Below, piece after piece: positions 22,044 through 35,336 of a stretch of DNA of 64,000 nt. The stretch's first letter is position 1. Each line of letters starts with the position of its first letter. Both the position numbers and the translations under genes were made by a program. The stretch comes from Cranoglanis bouderius (lineage: Eukaryota; Chordata; Actinopteri; Siluriformes; Cranoglanididae): positions 4,635,527-4,699,526 of the forward strand of contig CM042548.1 in the NCBI GenBank assembly GCA_023630585.1, read 5' to 3'. The notes below the pieces were generated by a model that saw only the letters and a program-made list of their open reading frames with translations, was not told the DNA's origin and did not search any database.

Positions 22044-24474
22044 CCAATCTTGCAGTTTGAGTCTGAGGTAGTATAATACACCCCGGTGAATAGGATTTGT
22101 GTGGACATTCTTGCATACTCTGTTTTCTGTTTTAAGAATCTCGCAAAGACAGTTTACAGATATAGCAATTGTTAACTGTGTAACTATTTCAGATGCCCTT
22201 AGCAGCATTCTGTTACACTCCTATAAGCAACAAAGCCAAAATGTCATCAGTCAAACTAATTGAAAGTGCTCACAGCTGTCAATAAGTGGTTATATAGATA
22301 CTTCATCAAGTCATGCTTGATACGCAGGGCTAAGTTTCATCTAGACAGATAGCATAAAGCTTAAGAATCTCTTAACCCACATTTAAATTAGGTTCAGCCA
22401 GCTTTAAATTTCATTAACGCTCTTGCTGCTGATTCAGCTCAGGAGCAAGATTGATGCTCTACAAACTTTAACGCAGACGTTGTTGCTTTTATCCAGTTCA
22501 AGCGAAAGTGGGTTGTTTTTCATGCTTTGTGTTTGATTGCGTCTTCCTCATTGTGAACTATCACTGTTGTCTTTCTTCCTCTCTTCCTTAGACTTAACCA
22601 ATTACACCAGGAAAATATTTTTACATTTTAAATCTCTGCATCACTGTTCTACAAATGATAGAATTTACCATTTTTGAGCTGATAGAAGAGACACATTAAA
22701 AGTATGCTTATCCGTTTTCTGATTTTTTTTTCTTTTCCCCCAGCTAAAGCAGCAGTCAGACAATACACAAAGAAAGACAAGGTAAAAGACCATTCACTGA
22801 AGAGGAAAGATGCAGGATATGAAAGATGGTTACATTCGCTTCACATTGACTTTATCTGGGTGAATTCACAAGCCTCAGTCCTTTGAGTCAATAGAGATCA
22901 AGTAGTCTTTTTGGATGTTTAAAAAAAAAAGCACTGCAAAAAAAATCTCAAATCTGAAAATATCATGAACAAATTTGTCTAATGGCTCATCCCAAATTCC
23001 AAAAAAAAACATCTTCAATGTCTTCAAATTACTTTAAACATTCCAGGCTAAGATTGATATTTGAAAGTGAGAATTACCAAGTACTACTGATCAGATATTA
23101 ATACTTCACAAAATATAGATGGTTTTATACTAGAGGGTGTCGGATTTCTTGTACAAATTAAACTTTCTTCACGTTTTGTTGGCATTTATTTCAATAATCC
23201 AAAAAAGCTGTACTCTTGTAAACATTTTTTAGTAGTCGGTTACAAAGGACACCAAATAATCCTTCTACTCTTAGTTATAAGGTTTCAAATTTAAGAAAAT
23301 GATCAGTTTTACTATTTGCAACTGCTATTTTTTAAACATTATACAAAATTTCATACATTATATACTTCCATTTTCTTTCTTGTAGCTTGTGTTATGCCAT
23401 GTGTGGAATATAACCTCCAAGTTTCATTTAAAAAGGACAACTAGGTTTAGAGATGTAGGCATATGTACGTATTGCAAAAATTGGTGGGGTTGGTATCATT
23501 TTAAAAATTCAAGATTGTGTATATGCAAAAGGCAATGTTTAGGCAAATGCAGATGTAACGTTAACATATTAAGTACCAGAGAGACATTAGCTGAGATTAG
23601 GCATCTTGGGCATAATTTCATTCCAGGTTTCAGAGCTGTTACTTCTTTTGATGAGCTCTACATCATTCGCTTATGGGTATTATTTAATTTGTAGCTGACT
23701 GCTTCAGAATCTAAGAGTATACCAGCAGAACAAGGGAAAATGGATGCTATGATGGTTATTGCACTAGACAAGATGATAAATTGAGACAATAAGGCTTGTA
23801 CTGTTTTCACAGGCTTTTATAGGCACAGACGATTGAGCAATCCCATCACATCTATAATTAAGCAATACTTCTAGGCTGCAGAATATTCTACTGATAATTG
23901 GTCTGTGGAGAATTCTAGGAACTTAGCCCATAGCAATTCCCATTGCTTCCACAGTGATAATGTTAGCAATATAATACATATATGGATTTATAGACGTAGA
24001 AACATATGAAGACAACTCCATTGGTACAGGACATTTAATTATAAGGTTGAAACCTTATCATTAAGATAAGGTTAGATAAGATAAGAAGCAATATCCAGTG
24101 TCCAAAATGGTCTCTTTCTATGATATTTCTATGAGTGTCTGAAAAGTGCTTCAGTGCAAATATTTGCGTATTTTAAAACACAAGTCAGATACAGCCTTGC
24201 TATGGTTTGGACTACCAGACAAGTACACTAACTCTAGCCAGAAATATTTACAAGAGCACAGCAGAAAGTGAAAAAAGCTTAATTTGTTTTAAAAATTGCT
24301 GTTAACATGATTATTTTTTATGCATCACATTTTAAAGAATCTGACCATCACAATGGTCAGATTATTACAATATTTGGGATTGTAAGGTGCTAAAATTTGC
24401 TAAACATTTTAGCAAATTATGAGATGGTGCAACCACCACTGGTTCAGTTGATATGGAATGACTCTAGTATTTCC

Positions 24475-24508
<34 letters not shown>

Positions 24509-25690
24509 CAAGCTTTACATTTTATTCTGAAAATAAATGCTAAAATTAGCTAAATTATCTGCCAATAGAGCAAGACTATTTCAAGCTTTAAATTAGTAAA
24601 AAATAATGGCTACAAATAGGCTTAATAAACTTATATTTGGTTTATTGTTATCTTATAATAGTAACTAGCTAATTGTGACGTTATTCAAGATATTTCCACT
24701 TGCTAAGTTGTTATTTTTGCTCTGTGGTTCTTTTTATTAAAAAATAAATGTGTTATTTTAAAAATTGCCTGCTTATTACAAAGTGACGTGTTCTTGCTGG
24801 TGCTTGGATTAAAAAAAAAAAAAAAAAGCTGCCTCATCCACCAACATACACTGGGGCTTTGGGGGATTTGTTTTTTTCTCTCTCTTCCTTCTAGGATCTT
24901 CTTGTTGGCAATGTTGGCACATCTGAAGGGTAGACTGTGGAAAACTCTGCAGATATGAGGAGTTTCAAGTACAACATAAACTACCTCCTATCCTATGCAG
25001 TAAAATGTAGGTAGATGGGATGAAATGTATGTAGGCAAGTGGTGGTAATGACTTTAGCAAGAACCTTTTGGAATATCATTCCAAATAAGAACATTAGCTA
25101 TGCTCCATTTTATCCCTTGTGAAAACACTTTATTGGGATTCCAGCCGCAGCAAAATGCCTCCAAACACCCTATTAAGAGGCCCACTGGGCTTTTGCTTTC
25201 GCGTGCTCCATCTCAGATCTGTGCTCTTGTATCTCCTCTTTGTAAATTTCTGAAGAATGTTCTAGAGCGCGAGAAAGGGAAGCAGGTATAGAGAATGACT
25301 GACTAATTGCAGCATCCTTGCCACCTTTCCTGCTTTCTGTCAGGGCCCTCCAGTTTCATGGCAAGGTAGAGCTCCAAGCCTATGTCCAGATGGGGTCCAA
25401 ATAAATATGGTTAAGCCATAGGAAAATATAGTAAAGATGAGAGGGGGGAGTGAGGGGGAGGAGAGACAAGAGGGAAGTCTCAGTCAAGCTTTCCACCACT
25501 GTTCACTTCGCCTCATCAGAAGCGCAGCCGAGCTCTTTATTCATTTTCTGTGAGTACATTTTTAGCATGCAGACATTGTCAGAAGTGAAAGCTGTGAAGT
25601 CAGTGAGAAGATTTATACGGTTAACCCTTGTAGAGTGCACTCTATAAGAAACTCCTGGATACGAAGGTGACTTTATAGGAAGGTGCAGGA
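22044..25690. other. no gene recognised; AT-rich
   Basis: Two perfect hairpins at 24338-24418 (see findings) and A-runs at 24478-24507 and 24810-24827. Open frames (for example 23389-23694) show no family resemblance. Confidence 0.5.
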
Positions 25691-25696
25691 AGGTAT

Positions 25697-26060
25697 ACTA
25701 TATGGCCAAAGGTTTGTGGACACGACTTATATTTGAACATCCTGTTCCAGATTTAGCCCCTCTTTTGCTGTTATAATAACCTTTTGGAGATTTGGAGTGT
25801 GGCTGTGGGTATTTGCCCATTCAACCGCAAGAGCGTTAGTGAGGTCAGGCACTAATGTCAGAATCTATTTATGGTCAAGTATTACCCTCTTGGCAGAGGC
25901 AACCATGTTTGTCCAAAAGCTCCTAGGCCCCAAAACACACAACTATATTTTAAAGTGGGGTTGAAGATTTATTTTTCACCAAACATGCCAATGGTGTGCA
26001 AAGCCAAAGTTTTTTCATCTCATCTGACCACAACACACAAATTCAATTGTAGTTCCAGTC
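25697..26060. mobile_element. Tc1-derived mosaic remnant
   Basis: CTATATGGCCAAAGGTTTGT is the terminal text that, inverted, ends the element at 33671. GTGTGGCTGTGGGTATTTG and AAGAGCGTTAGTGAGGTCAG match its middle. From 25930, the reverse strand gives LWSDEM-like transposase text in mutated form (GTGTTGTGGTCAGATGAGAT at 26034). No right end. Confidence 0.55.
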
Positions 26061-28784
26061 ACTCTTGATAAAATTCAGGAGCCAAAATTCCTGGATTGCT
26101 TTCAGGAAAGACTTCTATTGTGCAATGCTTATTGTCAAGGTGGCATCTAATAGTTGATAATAATTGTGATACTAATTGTGAGACCCCAAGAATCAAGTAA
26201 ACTACACAACTCTATTCTTTAGATTTTTTGCCTTCCTTCACATCATCCTCCCTATGTGTCTGTAATATTCTGCTTTCATGCTTCACTGTACTTGAGCAGT
26301 TACAAGTTAGCCAAGGACATCTTTGGGTCTAAACAAAGGAAATTGCACGACTCAGATGTCGTTCACCACATAATCATAATGATCCACTACAGATGGAGCA
26401 CCTGTCATGTACCACACTGCTTATTAGCCTTTTGGTTTCCTGCCAATTCATCTTACAGATTTCCTTATAAGTTTCCTTACATGGTATTTACTTCCTATTT
26501 TTGCTAATTGCTCATTGCCTTTTGTAATTAGCCACATCTTGCTTAATATACAGTATGTACAATTTTATGGTCAGTTTTGATATTTAGCGTTTTAGTTCCT
26601 AGTCCGTTGTCTTTTGATTACTGGCTTCTAACTCTAGCCTTTGTGGCCTGGCATCTGAACTCTAATTATTTCCATGCCTATAATATTTTTGTTCACCTGT
26701 TTCCTGTTCCCAGCCTTGAAACTCTGACTACACTTCTAAGAAAACCTCTGTCTCCTCGCAATTGTTACTCAAGATCACTTTGGCAAGTCCATTCACTTCA
26801 TCTGTGTTGTGTCAAAAGACCCCCATATAGAATCAAGTCTTTATTTAATCAGTGGGTCAAGGAAAGAGGAGAAAAATGAACACCAAATTACATGGCAAAC
26901 TTTAAAGGTCATCACTCTTTTAATCAGAATTGGTGTCCTCTTTCACAATGCTCCAGAAGAAAACTGATGTTTTTTGTGTTTGCTGGGTAAAACATATTGC
27001 TCAATACCAATTGCCCATTACAAGTGGTATATACTTTAATCACTCAATATCCAATTATAATGCTATTTGTTATCGAGCTTTTCAAAGAGCACAGACGCTA
27101 ATTGAGGCTATACAAGGGCGCTTTTATTACATTAAAGTGCTTCTCAAGCCCTGATTAGGGTCTAGTGAAAGTAGGAGCTGACATTATGAATTGGGGGGGG
27201 GATACATTAGGAGAAAAATCTAAACTCTGAATTCATGACATTTAACAGGGCAATTTGGATCACAGCTTTTTCAGAACTGTCATTTAATAAGTAAATAGCA
27301 TTATTTCAAATTACAAAACCATTATATGAAACATGACCGTGTCCTTCTGACATATTCACTTTTTTTGTTGTTGTTGCTCAAGGTCAGTTAGCTTTTGACC
27401 GTTTCTATGGCCACACAAAAAACAATAGACTATATAGAGTATTTGAGTAGTCCTTGTGCTAAGCAGAAAGCCTTACTTTAGGGAACTGGCTTCTTTCTTG
27501 GTTTTAACCTCACAACCTCCAAATCCACCAAATCATAAAAGTCCATCTCTTTAACAAGCTTCGCCTCAATGGCCAACAATAACAACATATTCAGTCTTCT
27601 TTGGCCCATTTTAGTTCATTTTTAAACCAATCCCTTTGGGACAATGGATGTCCCCTGGTTTATTTTACTTGTTTTCTTTTCATTGCCACACTTAGTGTGG
27701 GTTTATGGTTATTCATGTCTTATCTAGCTCCAGTTAAAAACAGAACTGACTGCTCAGTGGTTACAAATTCACACCCAAACCCAGATTTTATGTGTAGTGT
27801 TTTATGTGACAGCATAAAGGCCTAATTCACTTCACAACTGTACTCGTTGAGGGTGGTCTGGACTCCTAGGCACACGCCCAGTCGTTAATCCATCCCCTTG
27901 TGATGATAGTAAGAGTACACAACTTCATTTACAAAGCTCCTTGGTATGGGAGTTGATTGACTGAATCTGGAGCATTGGGCATTGCTGTTGGAGATGGGAA
28001 TTTAATTACACACAATCTATGTTAAGTCACAGGGTTGGTAGTTTTGTCAGTTTGGAAGACAAGATGAGGATAAATGAGATCCAGGGCCCACGGTGAGATT
28101 TGAGATCAGGCTCTTTCTCTTTCCCAAACACTTTGCCTTTTCCTTCCACTCAAGGAAAGGGCTAATAAGTGCCTGTGTGAGACACATATCGCTATTAAAC
28201 GCCGATAATAGAAGAATAACAGCACATGGTAGCCCCACCTTCCAGAGGTGGGTGGTGACAATAAAGATAAGGAACCATATCTGCAACAAGACTGTGCTTT
28301 TTCCTTCACCACCTTGTTAAGTCTGAATTTGAGGTGTTTTGTATTCATGAAAACATGTACGATAAGCAGTCGTTCTTGCTTTTAATGTATCAGCATTTTT
28401 GAGTCTTTAGTATGCCTTGGGTACTGTATTTAACAACTACAAATACACACAGGGTTCTTTGAAGTAATAACATGGAAACGTGTGGTTGTTGTTTTAATAG
28501 AGCAAGATTCATGCAATCCTTAAACTCTCCTATATTTGGTAAATATATAAAAATTAAAACCTTTAATACTGACTGTCAACATGGTCTCAAATTTGTAAAT
28601 TTGCAAGAATTTACACTAGGCACCTATTTCAGGCATGTCATATCATGACCTTCTGGTTGAAAATCAAAAATCAAAACCTCCATCTTTGGGGGACACTTTA
28701 TTTCGAGGTGGTATTATATGGTATTAATTATTTTATTATTAGTCTTTGATTACATTATCTGTTAGTATATAAACAAGCTGCCAT
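26061..28784. other. no gene recognised
   Basis: AT-rich with a G9 run near 27194. The frame at 26577-26879 is unrecognised and has no splice context. Confidence 0.45.
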
Positions 28785-28862
28785 TATAGAAAGTTAATCG
28801 GCATCTTCTGACTAATCAGATTTGAGAATTCAACAGTGCTGTGGTATAATATGTTTTAATTT
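28785..28862 (-). repeat. unclassified dispersed repeat U, short fragment
   Basis: AGTTAATCGGCATCTTCTGA and ATTCAACAGTGCTGTGG match the reversed 5' end of the copy at 51975-52440. Confidence 0.5.
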
Positions 28863-29703
28863 GAATTTCAATATGACTATATTTTAAAATGTATTTTAAG
28901 GTAAAACATCTTGTTTAGGAAAAGCCTGAGATTTTGAACACTACATGTATTGCATTTTTCGTCTTTATATGTTTAAGATGTGTTTTGACACTGGGTTATT
29001 CCATTTATTGAGAATTAAGAGATGAAATAAAACCAGAGTAAAACCTTATAAAATAGTACTTCAGTTAAAGAATAATAAGGTTATACCTGTGTATGGTCAC
29101 TATTATAGTTTTCTTTGAAGCAGCCTTAAGGTGGCTGTAAGCCCTGTTGAGCTATAAATGGAGATAATACTAAGGACATGATATAGCCTCTATCAAATAC
29201 GAGTCTCTTTTTTAAGATCTATGCAGATAACATTTTCAAACACAGCATTTTTCTAAATCGTGTTAGACTCAAGGTTTCCAGGTGCTTGGGTTTGATATAT
29301 GGCTTGGACTGTGAATCAGTAATGACCTTTCCTTTCTGTTGCACCATTACTTTCCCCTGCAGCCCAGGCTCTATCTCCAGAGGAAAAAATAAAACTTTTT
29401 TTGTCAAAGCATATACAGATTGGAACTCCACACAGGGCAATGATGCAGTAAAAGATTATGATTTGCTCCTGACATCCCATTTAGAAACAATGTACAAAAA
29501 AAACAAATGTTACTAACTCGTAGGTTGTTTGAACAGTTTTTGTAGGGTGACTTTAGGATTAGATCACTCTGTCTCTGAGGAGCATCACTGCAGAATACAG
29601 AATGAGGCACAAACATGGAGTTTCACAAACATGGAGTCAATGTCCTGGTCAATGGTGCATAAAGGAGTGTGGCTAATATACTGGTACAGAAAAACTAAGT
29701 AGT
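28863..29703. other. no recognised feature
   Basis: AT-rich; overlapping short frames on both strands at 29219-29616 are not recognisable. Confidence 0.45.
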
Positions 29704-29705
29704 TA

Positions 29706-31122
29706 CAGTGCCCTCCACAGTGCATTGGTAAATATGAGCCAGAAGGCTGTGAAAAATTGTCTTTATTGTTTAACGTTTTGATATTTTGTCACAAAAATTC
29801 ACAAAAATACTATGCGCTCATGGATATCAAAAAACTGCAAACACAATACAGGTTTATCAAAAAAAATCTTTGTTAAATATAGGTGTGCAACAATTATTGG
29901 CACCCCTATGAATTCATATGAGAAAAATATGTTTGAAGTATATTCCCATTGATATTTAAAAAACAACAACAACAACAAAAAAAAAAACAGTTGTACGTCT
30001 GGGTGACTATGAACAGGAAATTATTCAACCTTGACTTTCTGTTTCACAGGGGTATAAATATGAGGTAACACATAGGCCAAATTCCCTTAGTCATTCATAA
30101 CAATGGGTAAGACCAAGGAATATAGCTGTGATGTGCGGCAAAAGGTTGTTGAGCATCACAAAATTTGAAGTGGCAATAAGAAAATAGCTGGAGAATTGCA
30201 GAAGTTAGTTACATCTTAGGGTCAGAAAGTCTCCAAAACTACAATCCGAAGTCACCCACATCATCACAAGTTGTTTGGAAGGGTTTCAAGAAAAAAGCCT
30301 CTACTTTCATCGAAACAAACTCAAGCATCTTAAGTTTGCCAGACATTACTGGAATTTCAAATGGGATCGGGTTCTATGGTCAGATGAATCTAAAACAGAG
30401 CTTTTTGGCAATAAACACCAGAGGTGGTTTTGGCGCACACAAAGAGGTAGCCATATGGAAAAGTACCTCATGCCCACAAGTAAATATGGTGGTGGTTCTT
30501 TAATGTTTTGGGGCTGTTTTTCTGCCAGAGGACCTGGACATTTTGTTAAGATACATGGCATCATGGACTCTATCAAATATCAACAGATATTAAATGAAAA
30601 CCTGACTGCCTAAAGCTTAACATGGGTCGTGGTTGGATCTTCCAGCAGGACAATGATCCAAAACATACATCAAAATCAACACAAAAATGGTTTAGTGACC
30701 ACAAAGTCAAGGTCCTGCCATGGCCATCCCAATCCCCTGACTTGAAACCCATATAAAACCTGTGGGGTGAACTGAAGAGGAGAGTCCACCAGTGACCTTG
30801 AAATTTGAAGGATCTGGAGAGATTCTGTATGGAGGAATGGTCTTCAGGCCAACATCATCAGGCATTATAGGAGAAGACTCAGAGCTGTTATCTTAGCAAA
30901 TGGAGGTAGCACGAAGTATTGACTAAAAGGGTGCCAATAATTGTTGCACACCTATATTTAACAAAGATGTTAGACCTGTGTTTTGTTTGCAATTGTTTGA
31001 TATCCATGAGAGCTTTGTGAATTTTTTGAATAAAAGATCAAATGGTTAAACAATAAAGATAATTTTTCACAGCCTTCTTTGCTCATATTTACCAAGGGTG
31101 CCAATATTAGTGGAGGGCACTG
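29706..31122 (+). mobile_element. full-length Tc1-like element, inactive
   Basis: CAGTGCCCTCCACAGTGCAT to its inverse ending TAGTGGAGGGCACTG, flanked by TA (29704-29705, 31123-31124). 1417 bp, same family as the truncated copy at 6718. A transposase pseudogene lies inside. Confidence 0.92.
30103..30925 (+). pseudogene. Tc1 transposase pseudogene
   Basis: MGKTKEYSCDVRQKVVEHHK, then a stop and a deletion of the HTH core compared with the 6718 copy. The longest frame (30275-30613) gives FKWDRVLWSDESKTELFG and KYGGGSLMFWGCFSARGPGH up to a stop at NENLTA. Then WIFQQDNDPKHTSKST, and SQSPDLKPI followed by TAA exactly where the catalytic glutamate codon belongs. Confidence 0.88.
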
Positions 31123-31399
31123 TATACTATTAATGTCATGGAATACATGCTATTGATGATGTCAAAAAAGCTGCACTAGTGTTTGAAATGTGCTAGATTT
31201 TTAAAATAGGGTAGCCTACTTTTTACAGAAAAAACTTACCAGGTGAAAACGATGTTTTTCTTTTTTTTCATTGTATTGATAAATTACTGAAGCGCTAATA
31301 GCAATCATAATAACAAATATATTTTAAAGAAATATTCTAAAAAGTTTAATACTTGTTTTTGAAAATGCCCTACATATTTCTCTGTTAACATGTTTTTAA

Positions 31400-31530
31400 A
31401 ATCTGTTGTGTAAGTTGTTACTATAGAAATGACATGCTACTAGAATAAGTACATTAAGAGAAACCTGTGATTTGAATTGCAGCTGGAACTACTGTCAGAG
31501 CTGCTGTAATAGAAAATGAATCAACATCTG
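31400..31530 (-). repeat. unclassified dispersed repeat U, copy 4 (partial)
   Basis: TGTTACTATAGAAATGACAT, AACCTGTGATTTGAATTGCA and TGTCAGAGCTGCTGTAATAG, the reversed 5' third of the family. Confidence 0.6.
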
Positions 31531-32384
31531 CAAAGCTGTGGTATAAATATTGATAATGATAGTGTGATATTTGAGTGGTCATACCTGTGTAGAGACACTA
31601 CAGAGGGAGTGTAGACCCTCACTGTTCCACTTTATGGGAATGTACACTGTGATAAGCTCAGTGATTGCACAGGAAATGAGCATCAACCCGTCTACTGCGC
31701 TGGCAGCTATGACTCACCGTGAGATCGGTGTTTCATATGGTAGTTTAATTGCGGATGAGTGGGAGGTGTTGCTGAGGAACTACAGGAGAAAATGCCATCC
31801 GTGTACTGACCTCATGCACTGGATATGAAGGCCTACATAAACAACTTTACTGGCTTTGTGCTTATTTTTGAGCAGAGCTGCTACAGGAAGCTTTGGACAA
31901 TGTCTCAAGAGAAATCAATAAATCATGTGTTGGGGACAGTCTTTTGACAAAGCCCAGTCTCCAAGGTTATTCTCACCAGATGCATCATACATGCGGAAAA
32001 CTTGTTGTCAATAACACAGATCTAAAAAAAAGTTAGCAATGGGTGGGTATTGTCAGAGGACAATTTTATTTCAAGGCCCACTCTGTAATTTAAACATCTT
32101 GATCCATCAGAAAGAAAGGCCATATGCACTTGGGTACAGCGCACTATAATTATTAGCAGTCTCTGTAATTTCTCTCAGCCATGGTTATAATAAGTGTTCC
32201 CCGTGCTCGCTGAAGGCTCATCTGCATTCAAGACTTTTGTTCTTTGTTCCACCCTTTACAATTCACACAGCAACCTCTATACAATTCACACAACTTTCTA
32301 ATTCCATGTTATGTACCATGACAGCTTTAAATTGTTAACTATTTTTAGGACTGTCACATGTATTCAGGCAACATATAATAAAAA
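31531..32384. other. no recognised feature
   Basis: The frame at 31571-31828 is unrecognised and lacks splice sites. Confidence 0.4.
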
Positions 32385-33050
32385 AAATATTATACCACTG
32401 TTTAGCAGATTAGCCAGAAAGTGTTGATTAATTTTCTATAACAGCAGCTCTGACAGATGTTCTGGCTGTAATTCAAATTAAAGGTTTATATTAATGGGAT
32501 TGTTCTAATATGTTAATGTTTCTCTAGTAACCACTTATACAGGGAATGTAAGTTAGATGCTACACATACACAGATAAAAAAAAAAAAAAAAAACATGCAG
32601 TTGTATGGTTACTTTCTTTGTAAATTGTTGGAAGGAGTCTCCAGTGTCAGTGTAACAGTCAGAGGTAAAGCTGTCATTTTTAACTTGCCTGAGGAAAGTC
32701 TTCAGGACAGAGGGTTTTGCCATTTCTTGGTAACATGGCAAGCTGCGTTTTTTTTTTTTTTTGTATTTAGTGGATGGGAATGATTATAGCTTGTTTATAG
32801 CTGTTATAATGTAAATGACAACAGGACCTAACTGGTTTCTCTGACATTCCACAACATTAAATGTACCTATAAATGAATAAAATGTATCTGTGAAATGTAA
32901 CTGTTGGCAAATTGCTGTTATAAGAGGAATAAAACACTCCCAGATGTGCTGTTATTGGAAAATAATTACCTTTGGTCTGGTAACCATAATTCCACTTTTT
33001 AACCCCGCCGTTGATCATTTTCCTGTAACAGAACACCTCACTGAATTTTA
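32385..33050 (+). repeat. unclassified dispersed repeat U, copy 5 (most complete)
   Basis: Starts AGTGTTGATTAATTTTCTAT then AACAGCAGCTCTGACAG. The middle has GGAAGGAGTCTCCAGTGTCA, GAAAGTCTTCAGGACAGAGG and TTCCACAACATTAAATGTAC. It ends with GTGCTGTTATTGGAAAATAA and a mutated inverse partner (ATTTTCCTGTAACAG) at 33019. Best copy for building a consensus. Confidence 0.7.
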
Positions 33051-33205
33051 TGGCTTATATATCCCTTGTATATAGCAAACAAAATGTACAGATGTTGCAC
33101 AGTGTTATTACCAAATCATTGCAAGTAACCTAACAGAAATTGTTTTAGCTTGCACTGTAGTAAAGCTTCCAAACACATTAAAACACACTGAATTTGACCA
33201 AATTC

Positions 33206-33671
33206 AGAACATCACACCCATATGTGTTTTTTTAACATCTCATTCCAGATATAATAACTTCCACTCTTCTGGGAAGGCCTTCCACTAAATTCTTGGAGCG
33301 TGGCTGTGGGGATTTATAATCATTCAGCCACAAGAGCATTAGTGAGGTCAGGCACTGATGCTGGGTGAGGAGGCCTAGCGTTCCAGTTCATCCCAAAGGT
33401 GTTCAGTGGGGTTGAGGTCAGGGCTCTGTGCAGGACACTCGAGTTCTTCTATTCCAACCTTGGCAAACCATGTCCTCATGGAGCTTGCATTGTGCACAGG
33501 GGCATTGTCATGCTGGAACAAGTCTGGGCCTCTTAGTTCCAGTGAAGGGCAATTGTAATTCTACAACATACAAAGACATTCTATACAATTGTGTGCTATG
33601 TGGCAACAGTTTGGGGAAGAACACATATGAGTGTGATGGTCAGGTGTCCACATACTTTTGGCCATACAATG
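33206..33671 (-). mobile_element. Tc1 internal-deletion derivative retaining a transposase core piece
   Basis: The right end ACTTTTGGCCATACAATG is followed by TA (33672-33673); the left inverted end is eroded. On the minus strand, 33521-33379 reads without a stop as FQHDNAPVHNASSMRTWF, then the SPDLNPTEHLWDELE motif. This covers the second catalytic D and the E of a DD34E transposase. Everything before this, including the first D, is missing. Confidence 0.8.
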
Positions 33672-33673
33672 TA

Positions 33674-35252
33674 TGGTCAGTGTATTCCAGGCTGGGTTTA
33701 TTTCAAATAAACAACAGCCATTTGAATATTATACATATAAACCATGGCTTAAATATCATGCTAAATCACAAATAAAACAATCCATTGAAATGACATCCAT
33801 GGAATCCATGATGTATTTTATTCATCCAACATTTACATTAGTATTACAAAATATATCACATACCATAAACTTAGATTAACAATGCAAAAGTGGTCCCTTT
33901 GAAATGCAAAATGTCCATGGCCATGTGGTAAACATAGTTTAAAATGTACATATCACATGTATACAATAATCAATACAGACAAGACCACGTTAACAAAACA
34001 GATTTACATATATACATACATACACACGTTTATGATTTTAAAAAAGTATGTTTTGGGTTTTATCTCTCTACATATACAATTTTTTATAATAATTATTATA
34101 GTACAAAAAACATTGCAAAATGTGTCAAAAATGCTGAAAAACAAAACATGGATCATTGTGAATAGGTAGACTGCAGGTAATATGTTGTACAGAATAAGTG
34201 AATTGAATTCAAGGCAGTCACATCATCATGCAAACTTACATAAGTAAATAAATAAATAAATAAACAAATTTAAAATTTTCATTTTCATTTTTAAATATCA
34301 GCTTTTTATTATTATGTATAAACAATGTTTAAATATGATAAAAATAAAACAAAAATTAATCATGGCACATAAAATAAAAAATAACAAGCATTACACATGG
34401 TGCAGGTGTGGAATTGCAAACATTTTGTTTCATAGTAATTCGAACTAAAATGGCTACTGTAGGCACGCTTGCATCTCTCATTAAAATATCAGTTTTGCTG
34501 GCGCTACCATTAGTAAACCCAAATATCATGATATACAGTATATTGTGTATTGTGTAAAATCTCTTCATGCATCATGATATTTTTGCCAAATCACCCACCC
34601 CTAGCTCTTGCTAGTTGATTTTGAATATTTTAGCAACTTTCAATAATGATTTATGTTTTAATGGTTTAACACAACTATATTAACTGGTACATTCACCAAT
34701 CCTATAATAGAGAAGTGGGAATTTTTTGGTTTAGCAAAAGTCAAACCAATAAAATTAATTCCAAATCTTAAAACAACTCTACAAGCATAAACAGCTACTT
34801 ATGTGATGATTGTGCAAGATTCCTTCACTAGCTTTAATACCATGATAATGCACACAATATTTTGCATCCAGAGTGGATAGAAACATTTGAACCTTGCATT
34901 TTGTACTTTCTCATCCAGTCTTTAAAACCTTCATAAAAAGATATTGCACACGTAAGCATGGAGCTTTTTAGCAGACATATGATGGATTATCCTACATAAT
35001 ATACATATATTCAAATATCTACGACTTTTTTAGGTATACAGGAGAGAGAAAAAACATAGATACAACTTTACAAAGATTAGATAACTTTGTATTGTATAGG
35101 TAAAATACAGTAGGTTTAGGTTGTGAAGAACCAGTGTGACATGCATAATCATTTTTGTCATGGGCTTCATTTAAATTGCACTACATACAGTACAGTTAAA
35201 TATCTTTCAGAGTCAGTTCATCGAAAAGCATTTGTATTATTTGTAGCAAAGC

Positions 35253-35257
<5 letters not shown>
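33674..35257. other. no recognised feature
   Basis: AT-rich; (AAAT)n at 34242-34264. Frames are low-complexity. Confidence 0.5.

Positions 35258-35334
<77 letters not shown>
35258..35334. repeat. (GT)n microsatellite
   Basis: About 38 uninterrupted units. Confidence 0.98.

Positions 35335-35336
<2 letters not shown>

Noticed and set aside
22742..22781. Possible micro-exon with strong pyrimidine tract, AG acceptor and AAG|GTAAAA donor
   Set aside because: Forty bases with no recognisable peptide and no neighbouring exons.
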